64,000 nucleotides of DNA. It comes from Branchiostoma floridae (lineage: Eukaryota > Chordata > Leptocardii > Amphioxiformes > Branchiostomatidae). The notes under the pieces were generated by a model. That model was not told where the DNA came from. It made no database searches and saw only the letters and a list, made by a program, of their open reading frames with translations. The position numbers and the translations under genes are program-made. Positions 21,685 to 34,124 of this stretch are shown here, one piece after another; position 1 is the stretch's first letter, and the number at the start of each line of letters is the position of its first letter. Where the stretch lies: NCBI RefSeq assembly GCF_000003815.2, contig NC_049994.1, forward strand, positions 16,166,523-16,230,522, read 5' to 3'.

Positions 21685-24080
21685 GGATGTACCATAGGGG
21701 GTAAGGGGGGGGGTAAATATAATCGGGTGATCAAAATTACATTTTGTTGTTTTCCAGACTTCAGATGATAGTTGAGAATTTCATACAATGTCTGTCTATC
21801 AATATATGATCAAATGTCTCCCTGTTTGTGACTTTGTAACACCAACTTTGTAACTAATAGTTGCTTACAGGTGGGGGCAGCAGTTAGAACTAGTAGAATG
21901 TAGATAATATCTATCAAAATTTTGTACCTTTGACCATTGTGTTATTAACACGTATTGCTATGAATCATCTAGTATCAAGCTGTTTGTTAGCCTGGGTACC
22001 ATCTGGATGGTAGTTTGCTCTTATGTTCGCTTCTGCTATTTATCTGGAGATATGCACATTCAAACCGTTTGGTGCTATATGCCTGGCAGCCAGTTAATGA
22101 GCGAAGTAAGGAATAGCTTCTGGAGCGCTCGTTCGATGACAAGTTCATGCCTTCCTCAAGCGGATGGAGGGCTTGTCTGGTGTTGGAACGCCTGTTCGAA
22201 CGATCGCTTGAACCCATTCCATAATTCGCTCATGTGCAGGGACTAATCAGCACCTGCATCCAAAATTTGGACGATTCCAGACGCTAAGATGGTCGGCGTT
22301 CCCAGACGGAAACACAGAGAAGCGACTGTATATAGTATATGATGAACGAAAGAGCAATCTATTTCTGGATGGCAACGAGGATAGCTGTTTGCAGCTCTTG
22401 ATATGTGTAGCACTTTGTAGTCCCTCTGTCTAGAAGGATAAGAAAAATGGATCATAACATTATGTAATATTATCAAGTTAAGGTGTATTGACTGGTTTTT
22501 CCTTTTGAGCAGCACATCCTGCCTGGTACATACATGTACATGTAGTCTTGTAGTAAAAAATACATGTGTCTGGAATACTCTGGATACTCATGTTGAACAT
22601 ACGTGACAGAACAGCTAAAATATGCACCATTCATAACACACAGTTTAAGACTTGTGCCGACCCTGGCTGTCTAGGTCATTTATATCCTTCACAATTCTCC
22701 CAGAAGGCATCAGAATACTTGACCTGTATTCATTAGTGCATGTTAAATTGGAGCTAACTGTACATTGATTATTGCAGATGCCCCTCTGCACATACATGTA
22801 TATTACCCATGTAGTGTATGAATGTTTTTTTGTTGTAAAGGTTCTTATTGTCTAGAAGTTGTTGAATAAAGTTGAAGAGGTTCATCCGACACGTATTAAA
22901 GCCTGACCTAGTCTCGTGTTCTTTTGCGAGATTGAGACTAGGTCATTCCCCATGACGAAGATGTGCTGGTAGACATCGAAAATTTGAGAGGTATGTACTT
23001 TACAAAACAGTCATTGATTGAAGAAAATTTGAGTAACTTGTCGAATAAAGATTTGAAGTGACTGCTCTGACAGCTATGATTCATTAATTCTATCAGCTAT
23101 AGTAAATATGTAAGGATTAAACTCAAAACTATCTCACATTAACACTGGCAGAGCAAGAAGCACTAACCACAGGCTGACTGGGCTTACGTTAACTTAGTTC
23201 TTAAAAATGTGCAAATACATAAATGTCCAATGGCTCAAACTACCTCCTGTATTCATACAGCGAGTGGGGCTTAAAGTATTAGTTTGTAGTCAAAATACAG
23301 TTAAATGAAGGGTGAGAAACTCTGGGTAAACACAAATCTCATGACCATGGTTGGACCACAACAATGACAGAGCCAGTCACCTGTAAAATTTGACCCTGCC
23401 TCACCTTGATGGGCGTGTTTTGTCTAACAGGTGCATTCATACAGGTGTGACAGCGCCTACATACTGTCAGGTATTTAGCAAGGTGGTCCATGATTGGTGC
23501 AGAATGGTTGTTTTTAGACCACTGTCTAACACAACAGACAAATTTTCTTACTCTGCAATCAGATATCAGTATTTTCTAAACACGTCAGGTTTACATTCCA
23601 AGTTAAAAATCCAAGTAGAGAAAGGGGCATCATCAAAATTCTGTAGCCTGAATAACCAACAAGAGTCACTCAGTAAACAACTGTTCATGGCAGAAGTGAC
23701 CAATAAAAAGGCCTGTAACAAGTGTCAATGACTAAAGACACCATGAACTGAACCGGGAGACAAGATCGCCACGATTCAGACAGGCAAACAGCAAGGAATT
23801 CTTTGTCTTGAGGAAAGGTAAGCTGTCAGTTATATCATCAGCCTACATTAGTTTGACTGAAAACTACAACTAAACTCTTTCAGTACAAAGTTATTAAGCT
23901 TGACATTTGTTCCATAACTTCTACAATCTATTTTAGTGTCACTTCCTGGTACTGTTAGCTGTGTAATGTTTGGTCAGGCCAATGACCAAACACTGTCTGA
24001 CATTGTACAGCTTTTGCTGATATGCTTTATGTTTCAGTAAACATTATGTCAAATGTTTTGTTGTTGTTGTTTTTTTACAG
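21685..24080. other. Long spacer without a recognised gene
   Basis: No exon with family resemblance on either strand. A hairpin at 22904-22945 has 12-bp perfect arms (TGACCTAGTCTC / GAGACTAGGTCA) with an 18-nt loop. From about 23700 a degraded copy of the death-NHL leader appears; its donor is lost (TTCAGACAGGC where other units have TTCAGGTAGGC). Confidence 0.5.
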
Positions 24081-24144
24081 AGAAATTTGATGTAAGCTTT
24101 GAATCTGAGTGGTGAGAACTGTCTTTGTAACATGTCTGAACAAG
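24081..24144 (+). pseudogene. Orphan first exon of a death-NHL gene
   Basis: The acceptor TTTTTTACAG, then GTGGTGAGAACTGTC and ATGTCTGAACAAG with a GTGAG donor, match exon 1 of the other copies (MSEQ). No death-domain or NHL exon follows before the next complete unit at 25267, so this is the relic of a deleted gene unit. Confidence 0.65.
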
Positions 24145-25266
24145 GTGAGTTTATACAGGATAGCTCAAGTTTTAAGTTCAACAAACTGATAGATAAATTA
24201 ATATGCCACTACTGTCAGAGCCGCTGGTATGGCAGCCATTGTAAATTGTTGTCTTATAGTGCCTTAGTAGTGGCTCATAGGTCAGGAGGTTTCTTTGCTG
24301 TTTCTATAGCTTTAGTACGACATGTCACTGACTAAAGGTAATGGATTCTGCCTGAAACATCTGACCTGACCTGACTTTCTTCCCTTATTCTTTGGCACAT
24401 TGCTGGCCAGCACGTATGAACAGGTACCGGTACAAACCATTACCTGAAGGGGGGTGCCTCACATAGCTACATAGATTAGAATCTAAGCATAAATAAGGAA
24501 ACAAACAGAATGGAGAGGGATACTTTGACAGGTGTTTTGACACCTGTGATATTGTATACGACACAGTAGGTTGCTTCAGACATCAAAGTTCACTCCTTAT
24601 TCCTCTGCAGAAGCTAAACAAACATGACGTACAGATATTTGCGTATTGAACCCAGAACCGGGTAGTGCTGAAGGTGAACTTTGTACCGGAGTGGCTGACT
24701 TTGACTCCATTTTGTGGGTCTGGAACAAAGCGTCTCAGTCAAAGAACACTTCTGATCAAGGGGGTCAAAAAGCAGGAAACACTACCATCATTCAGGTAGG
24801 CAATCAAGGAAATAGTTCTCTGTCTTGAGAAAGTAAATCAAGCTGCCATAATTATGATTTATATTACTGTATCAGCTGGTGCGAGTATGTCAGAAAACTA
24901 CAACTAAATTCTTTCAGTACAAAGTTACAACTGATAAGCCAGGCATTGCTCTGTAACTTTTAATGTCCACATTTTAGTTTCACTCCCAGGTTCAGTGTAA
25001 AATGTCTTCTTCAGGCCACTACCAATCTCTGTACAGCCGCGGCATATGCCTGCAAAGCTTGTGTGTTACACCAGAGGGCGATTATACCAGCTACAAATGT
25101 ATATCGATAGATATATACAGATACTGAAGTTGCTGGTAACATTATGCTTAAAGGCTGCCAGTAAATATTGTCATGTCAAAATTTGTCCTTTTTCAGAGGA
25201 AGAACTGAACTGAACTGAATTCAGAGCAATTTCATTTGAGCTTGGAATCAGAGTGGTGTCTACAAC

Positions 25267-27080
25267 ATGTCTGAACAAGGTGAGATCTTCATGTGGTTAA
25301 TCAATTAATAGCATATTTCAAAACTTTTGAGATCAACATCCTGTCTTTGTGTGATAACCATGTAATAACCATGTAGGGGCAAAGCTCTTCTTGAACTGCT
25401 ATGTTATATTTTCTACATAAAATAATTGTATATACATGTAACATATACAATACTACATGATACATCCTTGCAGGTATTGGGAGGTATTTTTGCTTCATAA
25501 AGAACAAGGTGAGCTCAGACTGGAAGGACCTGGCTTGGTGTCTTGGGTTTGAGACACCAGACATAGAAAACATTGATGGCAAACACCGGGATGACATTTA
25601 ACAGTGTGTCTCGCTGTATGGACCTGTTACAGCAATGGTACAAGCGGGAGGGAAACGCTGCCACCATACATGTGCTAATGGAGGCCCTACAAGATGCAGA
25701 GCTACAACATGTGGTGGACAGTCTGAAGGAGAAATATCCAGGTATGAACCTTACTTGATATGATTCAGTTGAAAAAAAAAGAACAAAAAATCATTTGCAA
25801 CCTGATTTTCCTTGTCAGGATTGTTAGTAATTTCACATTGTTACTCATCAAACTTCAAACTCAAAGCACAGATAAATCTCTCATATTTAAACCCTAGTAC
25901 TGTCTACTTCCAGTTCCCCTGCAACCAACTGCTACCAAACAAGCTGGGAACATGGATGCTATAAGGGATTTAGAGGTAAAGATGCTGAAAGAGAAAAATG
26001 AGAAATTGGAGAAAATCATCCTGGAACAGAATGAGAAAATCCAGCAACTTCAGGAGACCAACAAGAACATGGAGGCCAGAATAGAGGAACTGCTGACTGC
26101 CAAGCAAACGGTTGAGAGTTTAAATCGACAGAAAGATCCGCTACCCACCATGTCAGGCAAACAGGCCATGGATAAGTCCAAGGAAAGTCAAACAGTCAGT
26201 GGTTCAGCCCAAAAGGCAAGATATCATAATGGGTATAAATGTCAGGCCAATCAGGGTGGGAAAACCATGGGTGAGGAAAGTCAGGTTTGGGAGATGGGGA
26301 TCAGGTAGGGGGAAATTTAAATATCCTAGGGGAGTAGCTGTGTCACAAGACAATGAGGTTTACATTGCTGATCACAGTAATAAAAGAATCCAGGTGTTCA
26401 CAATGGATGGTGTTTATATCAGAGAGTTCACACCAACTCTGCCAGGGGAAACTGGTAAAGAGTTAAACCCGCAGGATGTTGCTGTAGATAGAAATGGCAA
26501 CCTGTGGGTGGTGGGTCATGATCATGTAGTGCAGTATTCCATTGTAAGTACTTGTTTGGTCAAAATAGATCTCCCACGTGTTACAAACTCCCGCGGCATA
26601 ACTGCATCTATGGCAACAGAACAGGTGATTGTCACAGAGTATGGTATTGATGGTCGACTTCGAGTATTCAACCAAGATGGTTCTGAAGAAGGGATATATA
26701 GTTCAGGTCATAGGTCACCAGTGCCATGGTGGCCATGTTGTGTCACTGTGGATGGGGAGGGGAACATTCTGGTCACTGATAATAACAATCACTGTGTCCA
26801 TGTCTTGGACAGAGAGGGGAACTTCAAGTTCAAGTTTGGGAGTGAGGGATCTGATGAACGTCAGTTGAAAAATCCTCGGGGCATTTGCGTTGATGGGAAG
26901 GGGAACATCATTGTGGCTGACAGAGGAAATCATTGTGTGAAAATGTTTGACAGTCAGGGCAGATTTCTGTGTCACATTGGAAGTGGTATATGAAGTGGCC
27001 CTGTGGTGTTGCTACGTCACCAGGTGGAGATGTGGTGGTGACTGAAATTGGGGACCACACTGCATCAGTCTGGACACGTT
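25267..27080 (+). pseudogene. Death-domain / coiled-coil / NHL gene 2, disrupted
   Basis: Exon 1 is 25267-25279 (MSEQ), exon 2 is 25474-25741 and exon 3 starts at 25914. Exon 2 has an 11-bp TTTAACAGTGT in place of one base after the HRDD codons (about 25595). This shifts the frame and brings TAA into frame inside the death domain; the rest of the domain continues in another frame. Exon 3 shifts frame again near 26200-26235, between the coiled-coil linker and the propeller, and once more near 26990 (GGTATATGAAG instead of GGTATGAAG), before the last NHL repeat. The propeller between 26235 and 26993 is otherwise well kept. It is probably a recent pseudogene or a source for gene conversion. Confidence 0.85.
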
Positions 27081-27179
27081 AGTGCTATACTATTCAGGGA
27101 AAAGATGACACTGCATTATTTAACAAATTGCCAATACTAGGGCAGTGAAAATGGCGGACAGTGAAAAATGGTCTTGTGA

Positions 27180-27331
27180 AATTACGTTTGACAGTCAGGG
27201 CAGATTTCTGTGTTAATTTTATTGTTGCAACTGGTATGAAGACTCCCTGGGGTGTTGCTGTGTCACCAGGTGGAGATGTGGTGGTGACTGATTGGAAAGA
27301 TTAGACTGTATCAGTCTGGACACAGGGTTAG
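27180..27331 (+). pseudogene. Extra copy of the last NHL repeats
   Basis: A duplicated 3' end of the NHL exon (TTTGACAGTCAGGGCAGATT ... GTCTGGACACAGGGTTAG) with internal stops. It lies 100 bp downstream of gene 2's own end, a tandem 3' duplication. A similar remnant is at 37896-37975. Confidence 0.7.
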
Positions 27332-27670
27332 TGCTGTACTATGCAAGGAATTAAAATGTTGCCAAATAAAAAAGACAATGATCTGGCTATGAGTATATAT
27401 GATGAATAGTGTAACAGTTACACAATAACTAATGCATCAGATCTGCTGTTTTGTATGTGAATGTCAATATGGAAACTGCTTTGATTGTTTGAAGTAGCAT
27501 TGAGCATTTTACATTAAGGTGCTGAAAATTTTAATTAATCAGCACACTCTACATTGTACTTAGTTTCACAAAGAAAATAGACTAACAAATATTATTCAAA
27601 GTGTGATCATAACGATAATGAAAAACAATAAAGAACATAAAGTCATGTATGTACTCAGTCTAGTATTACA

Positions 27671-27890
27671 CGGCCGCGTGGCGCGTTGGTACACCCGATC
27701 CCTCGATCTCGGAAGTTAAGCAACGCGTGGTCCGGATAGTGCTTAGATGGGGGGCCAACCAAGGACGTCCGGATTGCTGTAGCCTCACGAAGTTTTCCAC
27801 GAAATCGTCTTCCGGGAGGACGTAAAACGGGGGTCCCGTGCTCGAGGAGGTGCCTCGACCACGTTAAACAGCCTCATTACTCATACTTGG
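27671..27890 (+). mobile_element. 5S rRNA-derived SINE
   Basis: The 5' 110 bp resemble 5S rRNA in order: CGATCTCGGAAGTTAAGCAA, GGTCCGGATAGTGCTTAGAT, GGGGGGCCA and GGATTGCTGTAGCC. These match the internal promoter region (A box, intermediate element, C box) of animal 5S genes but with too many differences for a functional rRNA gene. A GC-rich body (CTTCCGGGAGGACGTAAAAC, GAGGAGGTGCCTCGACCACG) follows. It is the only GC-rich island in this part of the array. Confidence 0.75.
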
Positions 27891-28419
27891 GGTACCTACT
27901 GGCTGGCAAAATACACCAGATGATTTACATTTGAGACCACATTGTAAAGATTTGCATAAAGCAGTCACTCTACATATGTTAATACTTTTCTGACTGCATC
28001 TGAAACTGTAAGTAGCAACACCTGTCCTGCAGTGCAATGTGAACCAGTCAGAATTGTGATGAGGAAGGTGACACAGACGGTCACCGAAACGTCAATGTAA
28101 ATAAAGCTGTGGTTGTGTAAAAAGAGTCTCTTTTTTCATTGACCAACCAACCTGATAAAACTTTTAATTTAAAGTGCATTACATCTCATGGGCAAACGTA
28201 CAAACCCTACATGCTGACACACCCTTGCCCTTAGCTACTGTTGCTATGGCAGACTTCAACTTCAGGAAGCCTTAAAATGCATTACGTACAAACAAGGAGC
28301 TTTTATGATAAAAGCTCCTTGGTACAAATCTGTTCAAATATTCTAAAACTAAAACTCACACGTTGGAAGGGGTGACTGTCGCTTACTTGACCTCTAACTT
28401 GGTTGCTTCTTGACCTCTA

Positions 28420-28700
28420 ACTTGGTTGCTTCACTAATATTCCTTTTACTAGTTTTAGATACCAAAACTATCATAGAGAAGGACGGCAGCCTTCAGTTTG
28501 AAGTGTACAGGAAACTGACACATACTGACCAGTATCTGGTCTTTGACTCTCACCGCCCATTGGAACACAAACTGGCAGCGATAAAAACTGTTTTCCACCA
28601 GGCAGACATTATCATCTCAGACAATTTAGCCAAATGTAAAAGTCCCAGACACAGGTTGGGACATGACACACAAAACAGTCACTGTGATAGCTTGAACAGC
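28420..28700 (+). mobile_element. Penelope-like reverse transcriptase fragment, copy 2
   Basis: Encodes GSLQFEVYRKLTHTDQYLVF and then HRPLEHKLAAIKTV, homologous to 18390-18630. A tandem duplication (TTGACCTCTAACTTGGTTGC twice near 28390-28430) precedes it. It is too short and isolated to be active. Confidence 0.65.
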
Positions 28701-29681
28701 TACAGCATCATAATACTTCAATAATTCAGAATTCTAACTAAAAATATGGTACTGTTGGGGTTTTAGTGATCAGTACAAAATGTATGGACCATATTGATTA
28801 CTGACAACATGTTTTGAGCATACATGTATTAACTTCCAAAAATCTGCCTATGAATTTCAAACCTTGTGGTATTTAATACACATTATCACCTAGTCTTCAT
28901 GGTATCAAAGTCCATCCTTCACTATGCAGAAGTTACATTGTGTAACTAAATCTAACCAAACAAAACTGGTCACATGCTGGAGCAAAGTTACACTAGAAAG
29001 TGAACTTTGTAGCAGGAGTGGCTGGATAGACCTCCATTTCTAGGGTCTGAAAATGGCGGATGGTCCTTCTACCAGAAGTTGTGACTTGATCTCCATTTTG
29101 AGGGTCTGAAAAAGCGTCTCAGTCAAAGAACACTTCTGTGTGGAAGGTTGTCAAAAAGAAGGAAACACACATCTTTCAGGTAGGCAATCAAGGAAATAGT
29201 TCTTTGTCTTTAGGAAGTAAATTAAGCTGCCATTTATACTATCAGCTGATGTTTGCGTGTCAGAAAACTACAACTAAATTTTTTCAGTACAAAGATAAGC
29301 CAGACATTGCTCTGTAACTTTTAAGGTCAACATTTTACTTTCACTTCCAGGTACAGTGTAAAATGTCTTCTTACTGGCCACTTCCAATCTCTGTACAGCC
29401 GCGCCATATGCTTACAAAGCTAGTGTGTTATGCAAGAGGGTGGTTATACCAGCTATGTATATTGATAACTGATACTAGAATTTGCTGGTAACATTATGCT
29501 TTGGCTGCCAGTAACATGCATTGGCATAATAACGGCAGGTTTACTGCAGTTTCTCAAGCGACATTAATTTGGCATTTGATCAGCGCATTGTCATGTCAAA
29601 ATTTGTCCTTTTTCAGAGGAAGAACTGAACTGAATCCAGAGCAATTTCATTTCAGCTTTGAATCAGAGTGGTGTCTGCAAC

Positions 29682-31681
29682 ATGTCTAAACAAGGTGAGA
29701 TCTTCATGTGGTTACTCAAATAATAGGATATTTCAAACTTTTGAGATCAACATCCTGCAGCTGTCTTTGTGTGACAGTATGTTTGGCCATGGCAGTCTTG
29801 CTGCTGGCTGCTGGCCCCCCCCCCCCCAAAAAAAAATGTTTAACAGATGCAAGCTAAGGTCTTCACTACTCATAAACTACAATGTAAATTTTTCCTGAAC
29901 TTATGTTATGAATAATGCTGAGACTTAACATTTATCTACATTATCAAGAAATTTCACATTCCATATCACACCAACAAGTACCATTTTATGTAGTATATTT
30001 CTGATGATAATTTTTTAGTGTCCTTCAACTGTGGACACTAGGTTATTAAGCTAATAATAACCATGTAGGGGCAAAGCTCTTCTTGAACTGCTATGTTATA
30101 TTTTCTACATAAAATAATTGTATATACATGTAACATATACAATGAATATATGCTTATGCTTCTCCCATACTACATGATACATCCTTGCAGGTATTGGGAG
30201 GTATTTTTGCTTCATAAAGAACAAGGTGAGCTCAGACTGGAAGGACCTGGCTTGGTGTCTTGGGTTTGACACACCAGACATAGACAACATTGATGGCAAA
30301 CACCGGGATGACAAGTCTCGCTGTATGGACCTGTTACAGCAATGGTACCAGCAGAAGGGAAACGCTGCCACCATACATGTGCTAATGAAGGCCCTCACTG
30401 ATGCAAGACTACAGCATGTTGTAGACAGTCTGAAGGAAGAATATCCTGGTATGAGCCTTACTTCATATAATACAGTTGAAAAAAAAGAAAGAAAAATAAA
30501 TCAGTTGCAACCTGATTTTCCCTGAACAGGACTGTTAGTAATTTGTTACTCATTATAAATCTCTCATTTTTAAACCCTGTCTACTTGTACTTCCAGATCC
30601 CCTGCCACCAACTGCTAGCAAACAGGCTGAGAACACAGATGCCATAAGGGAAGAGGTAAAGATGCTGAAGGAGAAAATTGAGAACTTGGACAAAATCATC
30701 CTGGAACAGAATGAGAAAATCCAGCAAAACCAGGAGACCATCAAGAAAATGGAGGCCAGGATAGAGGAGCTGCTGACTGCCAAGCAACCGGTTGAGAGTG
30801 GAAGTCAGCAGAAAGATCCATTAAAACTCATGTCAGACAAATATTCTATGGATAAGCCCAAAGCGACAAATACAGGGCAAGTCAAACAGCCTATGGTTCC
30901 GACGAAAAGGAAAGATAAAGGTATAAATGGGCTGGGACAACCATGGGTGAGGAAAGTCAGCTTTGGGAGAGAGGGATCAGGCAGGGGGAAATTTAAATGT
31001 CCTAGGGGAGTAGCTGTCTCACAGGACAATGAGGTTTACATTACTGATGTCCATAACAGCAGAATCCAGGTGTTCAAAATGGATGGTGTTTATATCAGAG
31101 AGTTCACAACAACTCTGCCAGACAAATTTGGTATAAAGTTAAACCCACAGGACGTTGCTGTAGATAGAAATGGCATCCTGTGGGTGGTGGGTGATGATCA
31201 TGTAGTGCAGTATTCCAGGGAAGGCACATGTTTGGTCAAAATAGATCTTCCACATGTTACATACTCCAGTCACAGTGGCATAACTGTAGATATGGCAACA
31301 GAACAGGTGATTGTTACAGAGTATGATGGGAAGAAGGGTCGACTTCGAGTATTCAACCAAGATGGATCTGATGTGGGTACTTATGGTTCAGGTCATAGGT
31401 CACCAAAGCCTTGGTGCCCACAGTTTGTCACTGTGGATGGGGAGGGGAACATTCTGGTCACTGATAACAACAATCACTGTGTCCATGTCTTGGACAGAGA
31501 GGGGAACTTCAAGTTCAAGTTTGGGAGTGAGGGATCTGGTGAAAGTCAGTTGATGGGTCCTTGGGGCATTTGTGTTAATGGGATGGGAAATATCATTGTG
31601 GCTGACTGTGGAACTGGTTGTGTGAAAATGTTTGACAGTCAGGGTAGATTTCTGTGTGATATTGGAAGTGGTATGAAGTGA
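29682..31681 (+). CDS. Death-domain / coiled-coil / NHL protein, gene 3, truncated by a TGA and a retroelement
   Basis: Exons 29682-29694 (MSKQ), 30191-30448 (death domain) and 30597-31681. The frame is open for 451 residues and ends GSGMK-stop. In sister genes that position continues with the sixth NHL repeat (GVAVSPGGDVVVTD). The remaining repeat sequence is still present at 31682-31740 and, after a 1.49-kb insertion, at 33234-33261, out of use. Without the last repeat the propeller would have five complete blades, so folding is doubtful. Death-domain and coiled-coil exons are intact (KGNAATIHVLMKALTDARLQ). It may be a recent pseudogene or a shortened protein. Confidence 0.8.
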
Positions 31682-31741
31682 CCCAGTGGCGTTGCTGTGT
31701 CACCAGGTGGAGATGTGGTGGTGACTGATAGGATAGATCAC

Positions 31742-33233
31742 CGCCACTATGTGATGACGTCACTATTGAGTGACGTCAGTGTTAAGGGTCACGTGGTCGC
31801 TCTCTTCCATCATGGCTTGATTGTGTTCACATGTGTGTGAATAAAGCTCCCTTTGAATCGAGTTGCATCGTGCCTCTGAGTCTCTCATCAGCACCTTCCT
31901 GCATCAATGTTGGCGTGGTGGCAGCGGCTGGGAAACGATACCCATGTCGAAACCCGAACTTTGTGCCTGGAGGAGTCGCAATAGAGGGAACGGGCCAATC
32001 GTAACCAAAAGGATGTAGCTACAACAATGGCGGACGTCGATCCTCACTTGGAGGGGTTCTGGCGTTTCACCTCCTTCGCGGAGACCCCGGTCGGAATTTA
32101 CGCCGTGCCGTCTACACCTAATCCCTGCATCAGCTTCGCCGTAGACCCTGAAGAGGTTTCAATAGAAGTTGCAGCTTCGCTGTAGACCCACAGAGGTTTC
32201 AATAGAAGTTGCAAAGAGCTTCGCTGTAGACCCACAGAGGTTTCAATAGAAGTTGCAGGGAGCTTCGCTGAACAACCCCCAGAGGACTCATAGAAGTTGT
32301 AGGGAGTAGCATCGGCTTATTTATCCGGCAACTCTTATTTTTCCGTTCCCCCGACCGAGTGTTTGCGGCGTCCATCAACAACAACATCCGCCATGTTTTC
32401 CTGGTTCACCCGACTTCGACCGAGACCGCCCACGGACTTTGCTACCGGAACTTTACCCGTAACTGTAACCTGTGATCTACTAAGAGGAGCATCAACCCAC
32501 GGAACTGTAGCTGCCTGTAGGAACATCTCAACCAGCGACCACTGACTTTTCGTCTGCCAAGAAGAGCGCTAAACACCAAGATCGCGTCGCCCTACACTGA
32601 ACTGGGACAACTCACAAGCCAAACAGAACTCTGATCCATATCTTATCAGTAACCTTTTTGATTATTGTTATATTTGTATATCATTCCCCATGTTACGTTG
32701 ATCTAGACGCGGTAATTCTATGGTAACATTGACATTTTATGCCATTCAACTGTCTCAATATTCAGACGTAATGTATTCACAATCTGATGTTAAATGTTAT
32801 TTGTTACATTATGTTCTACAAACCCTACCTCATCAGTCAACTACTTCCTTCACATACATTGTCATGTTACTTTCTCTTCACCGGTTCTAAATTTTCTATT
32901 TCTGTAACAGGGGGAGGGGTATCTCATGGATAATACTATTATAGTTCATGTCCGCTCTGCAGATTTATCACTAAAAATAGACAATATTGTCAGATTTTAT
33001 TCTGTTTCAATCAGAATCTTAAGGCAGAAAGAAGAAGAAATGGAAAAGAAGATAAATCACGCCACTATGTGATGACGTCACTATTGAGTGACGTCAGTGT
33101 TAAGGGTCACGTGGTCGCTCTCTTCCATCATGGCTTGTTTGTGTTCACATGTGTGTGAATAAAGCTCCCTTTGAATCGAGTTGCATCGTGCCTCTGAGTC
33201 TCTCATCAGCACCTTCCTGCATCAATGTTGGCG
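31742..33233 (+). mobile_element. Non-autonomous short-LTR retroelement in the NHL gene 3 end
   Basis: Two 174-bp direct repeats (31742-31915 and 33060-33233) are nearly identical, starting CGCCACTATGTGATG and ending CAATGTTGGCG. Each carries CACATGTGTGTGAATAAAGC with a poly(A) signal. The interior (1144 bp) begins TGGTGGCAGCGGCTGG, a plausible primer-binding site, and ends with a purine tract (AGAAAGAAGAAGAAATGGAA). It has no gag or pol. An internal 36-40 bp tandem repeat (CACAGAGGTTTCAATAGAAG) lies at 32145-32310. The insertion splits the NHL sequence GATCAC|CACACTGT, giving a possible 3-bp target duplication. High LTR identity indicates recent insertion. Confidence 0.8.
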
Positions 33234-33261
33234 CACACTGTGTCAGTCTGGACACAGGGTT

Positions 33262-34124
33262 AGTGCTGATTACAATGCAAGGAAATACATGTTGCCCAAA
33301 CATTTATAAATATCATCAAGCTATATATTGTATAGTTTATAATCGACAGTCTAACACTTACACAATGACTGATGCATCAGGTCTCCTGTTTTAGATGTAA
33401 ATGTCAATCTAATATAAAAACTGCTTTGCAGCACAAGTAGCATTGGGCAAAAGTCATTTACATTATACATGCACATTAAGATGTTAATTATTCTAATGAA
33501 TGAACACACTCTGCATTGTATTTTGTTTCACACAAAAAATATGATAACGAATATCATTCAAAAGTGTGAATAATGAAAAACAGTAATTTAAAAGAAAATG
33601 AAGTCATGTGTGTACTAGTATTACAGTCCTTTATGTTTGGGACTGCATTGTAAAATTTGCATACGGCAGTCACTGTACATTATAATTATGTAAAAACTTA
33701 AGGTGTGTGATCGCATCTGAAACTGTGAGCAGTGACACCTAATGCTGCAGTTACTGTACAATGTGAATCAGTCAGCATTGCCTGACGAAGGTGACAGTCA
33801 CCGAAACATCAGTGTAAATAAAGCACTGGTTGTGTACAAAAATAGTCGCTTTATTCATTGACCTACCAACCTGAATGAAACTATGACAAAGAGCATTATA
33901 CAGCATGAGCAAACGTACAAACCTTACATGCTGACCAAACCAAACATGCTGACACACCCTTGCCCTAAGTTACTGTTGCTATGGCGGACTTCACCTTCAG
34001 GAAGCCTTAAAATGCATTACTTTCAAATCTCTTCAAATATTCTAAAATTAAAACTCACACAGTGGAAGGGATGACTGTCCCATTACTTGACCTCTAACTT
34101 GGTCACTCCACTAACTTTCCTTTT
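33262..34124. other. Spacer derived from the array unit
   Basis: It aligns with the sequence after the other NHL genes (TAGTGCTG stop region, ATGCATCAGGTCTCCTGTTT, GGTGACAGTCACCGAAAC with TAAATAAAGC near 33790-33830). No independent gene. Confidence 0.5.

Noticed and set aside
22007..22515. Frames on both strands near 22.0-22.5 kb
   Set aside because: No splice context, no recognisable motif, and both strands equally open.
27671..27780. Functional 5S rRNA gene
   Set aside because: Too many differences, an altered 5' end and an attached SINE-like body without a T-run terminator at the expected place.
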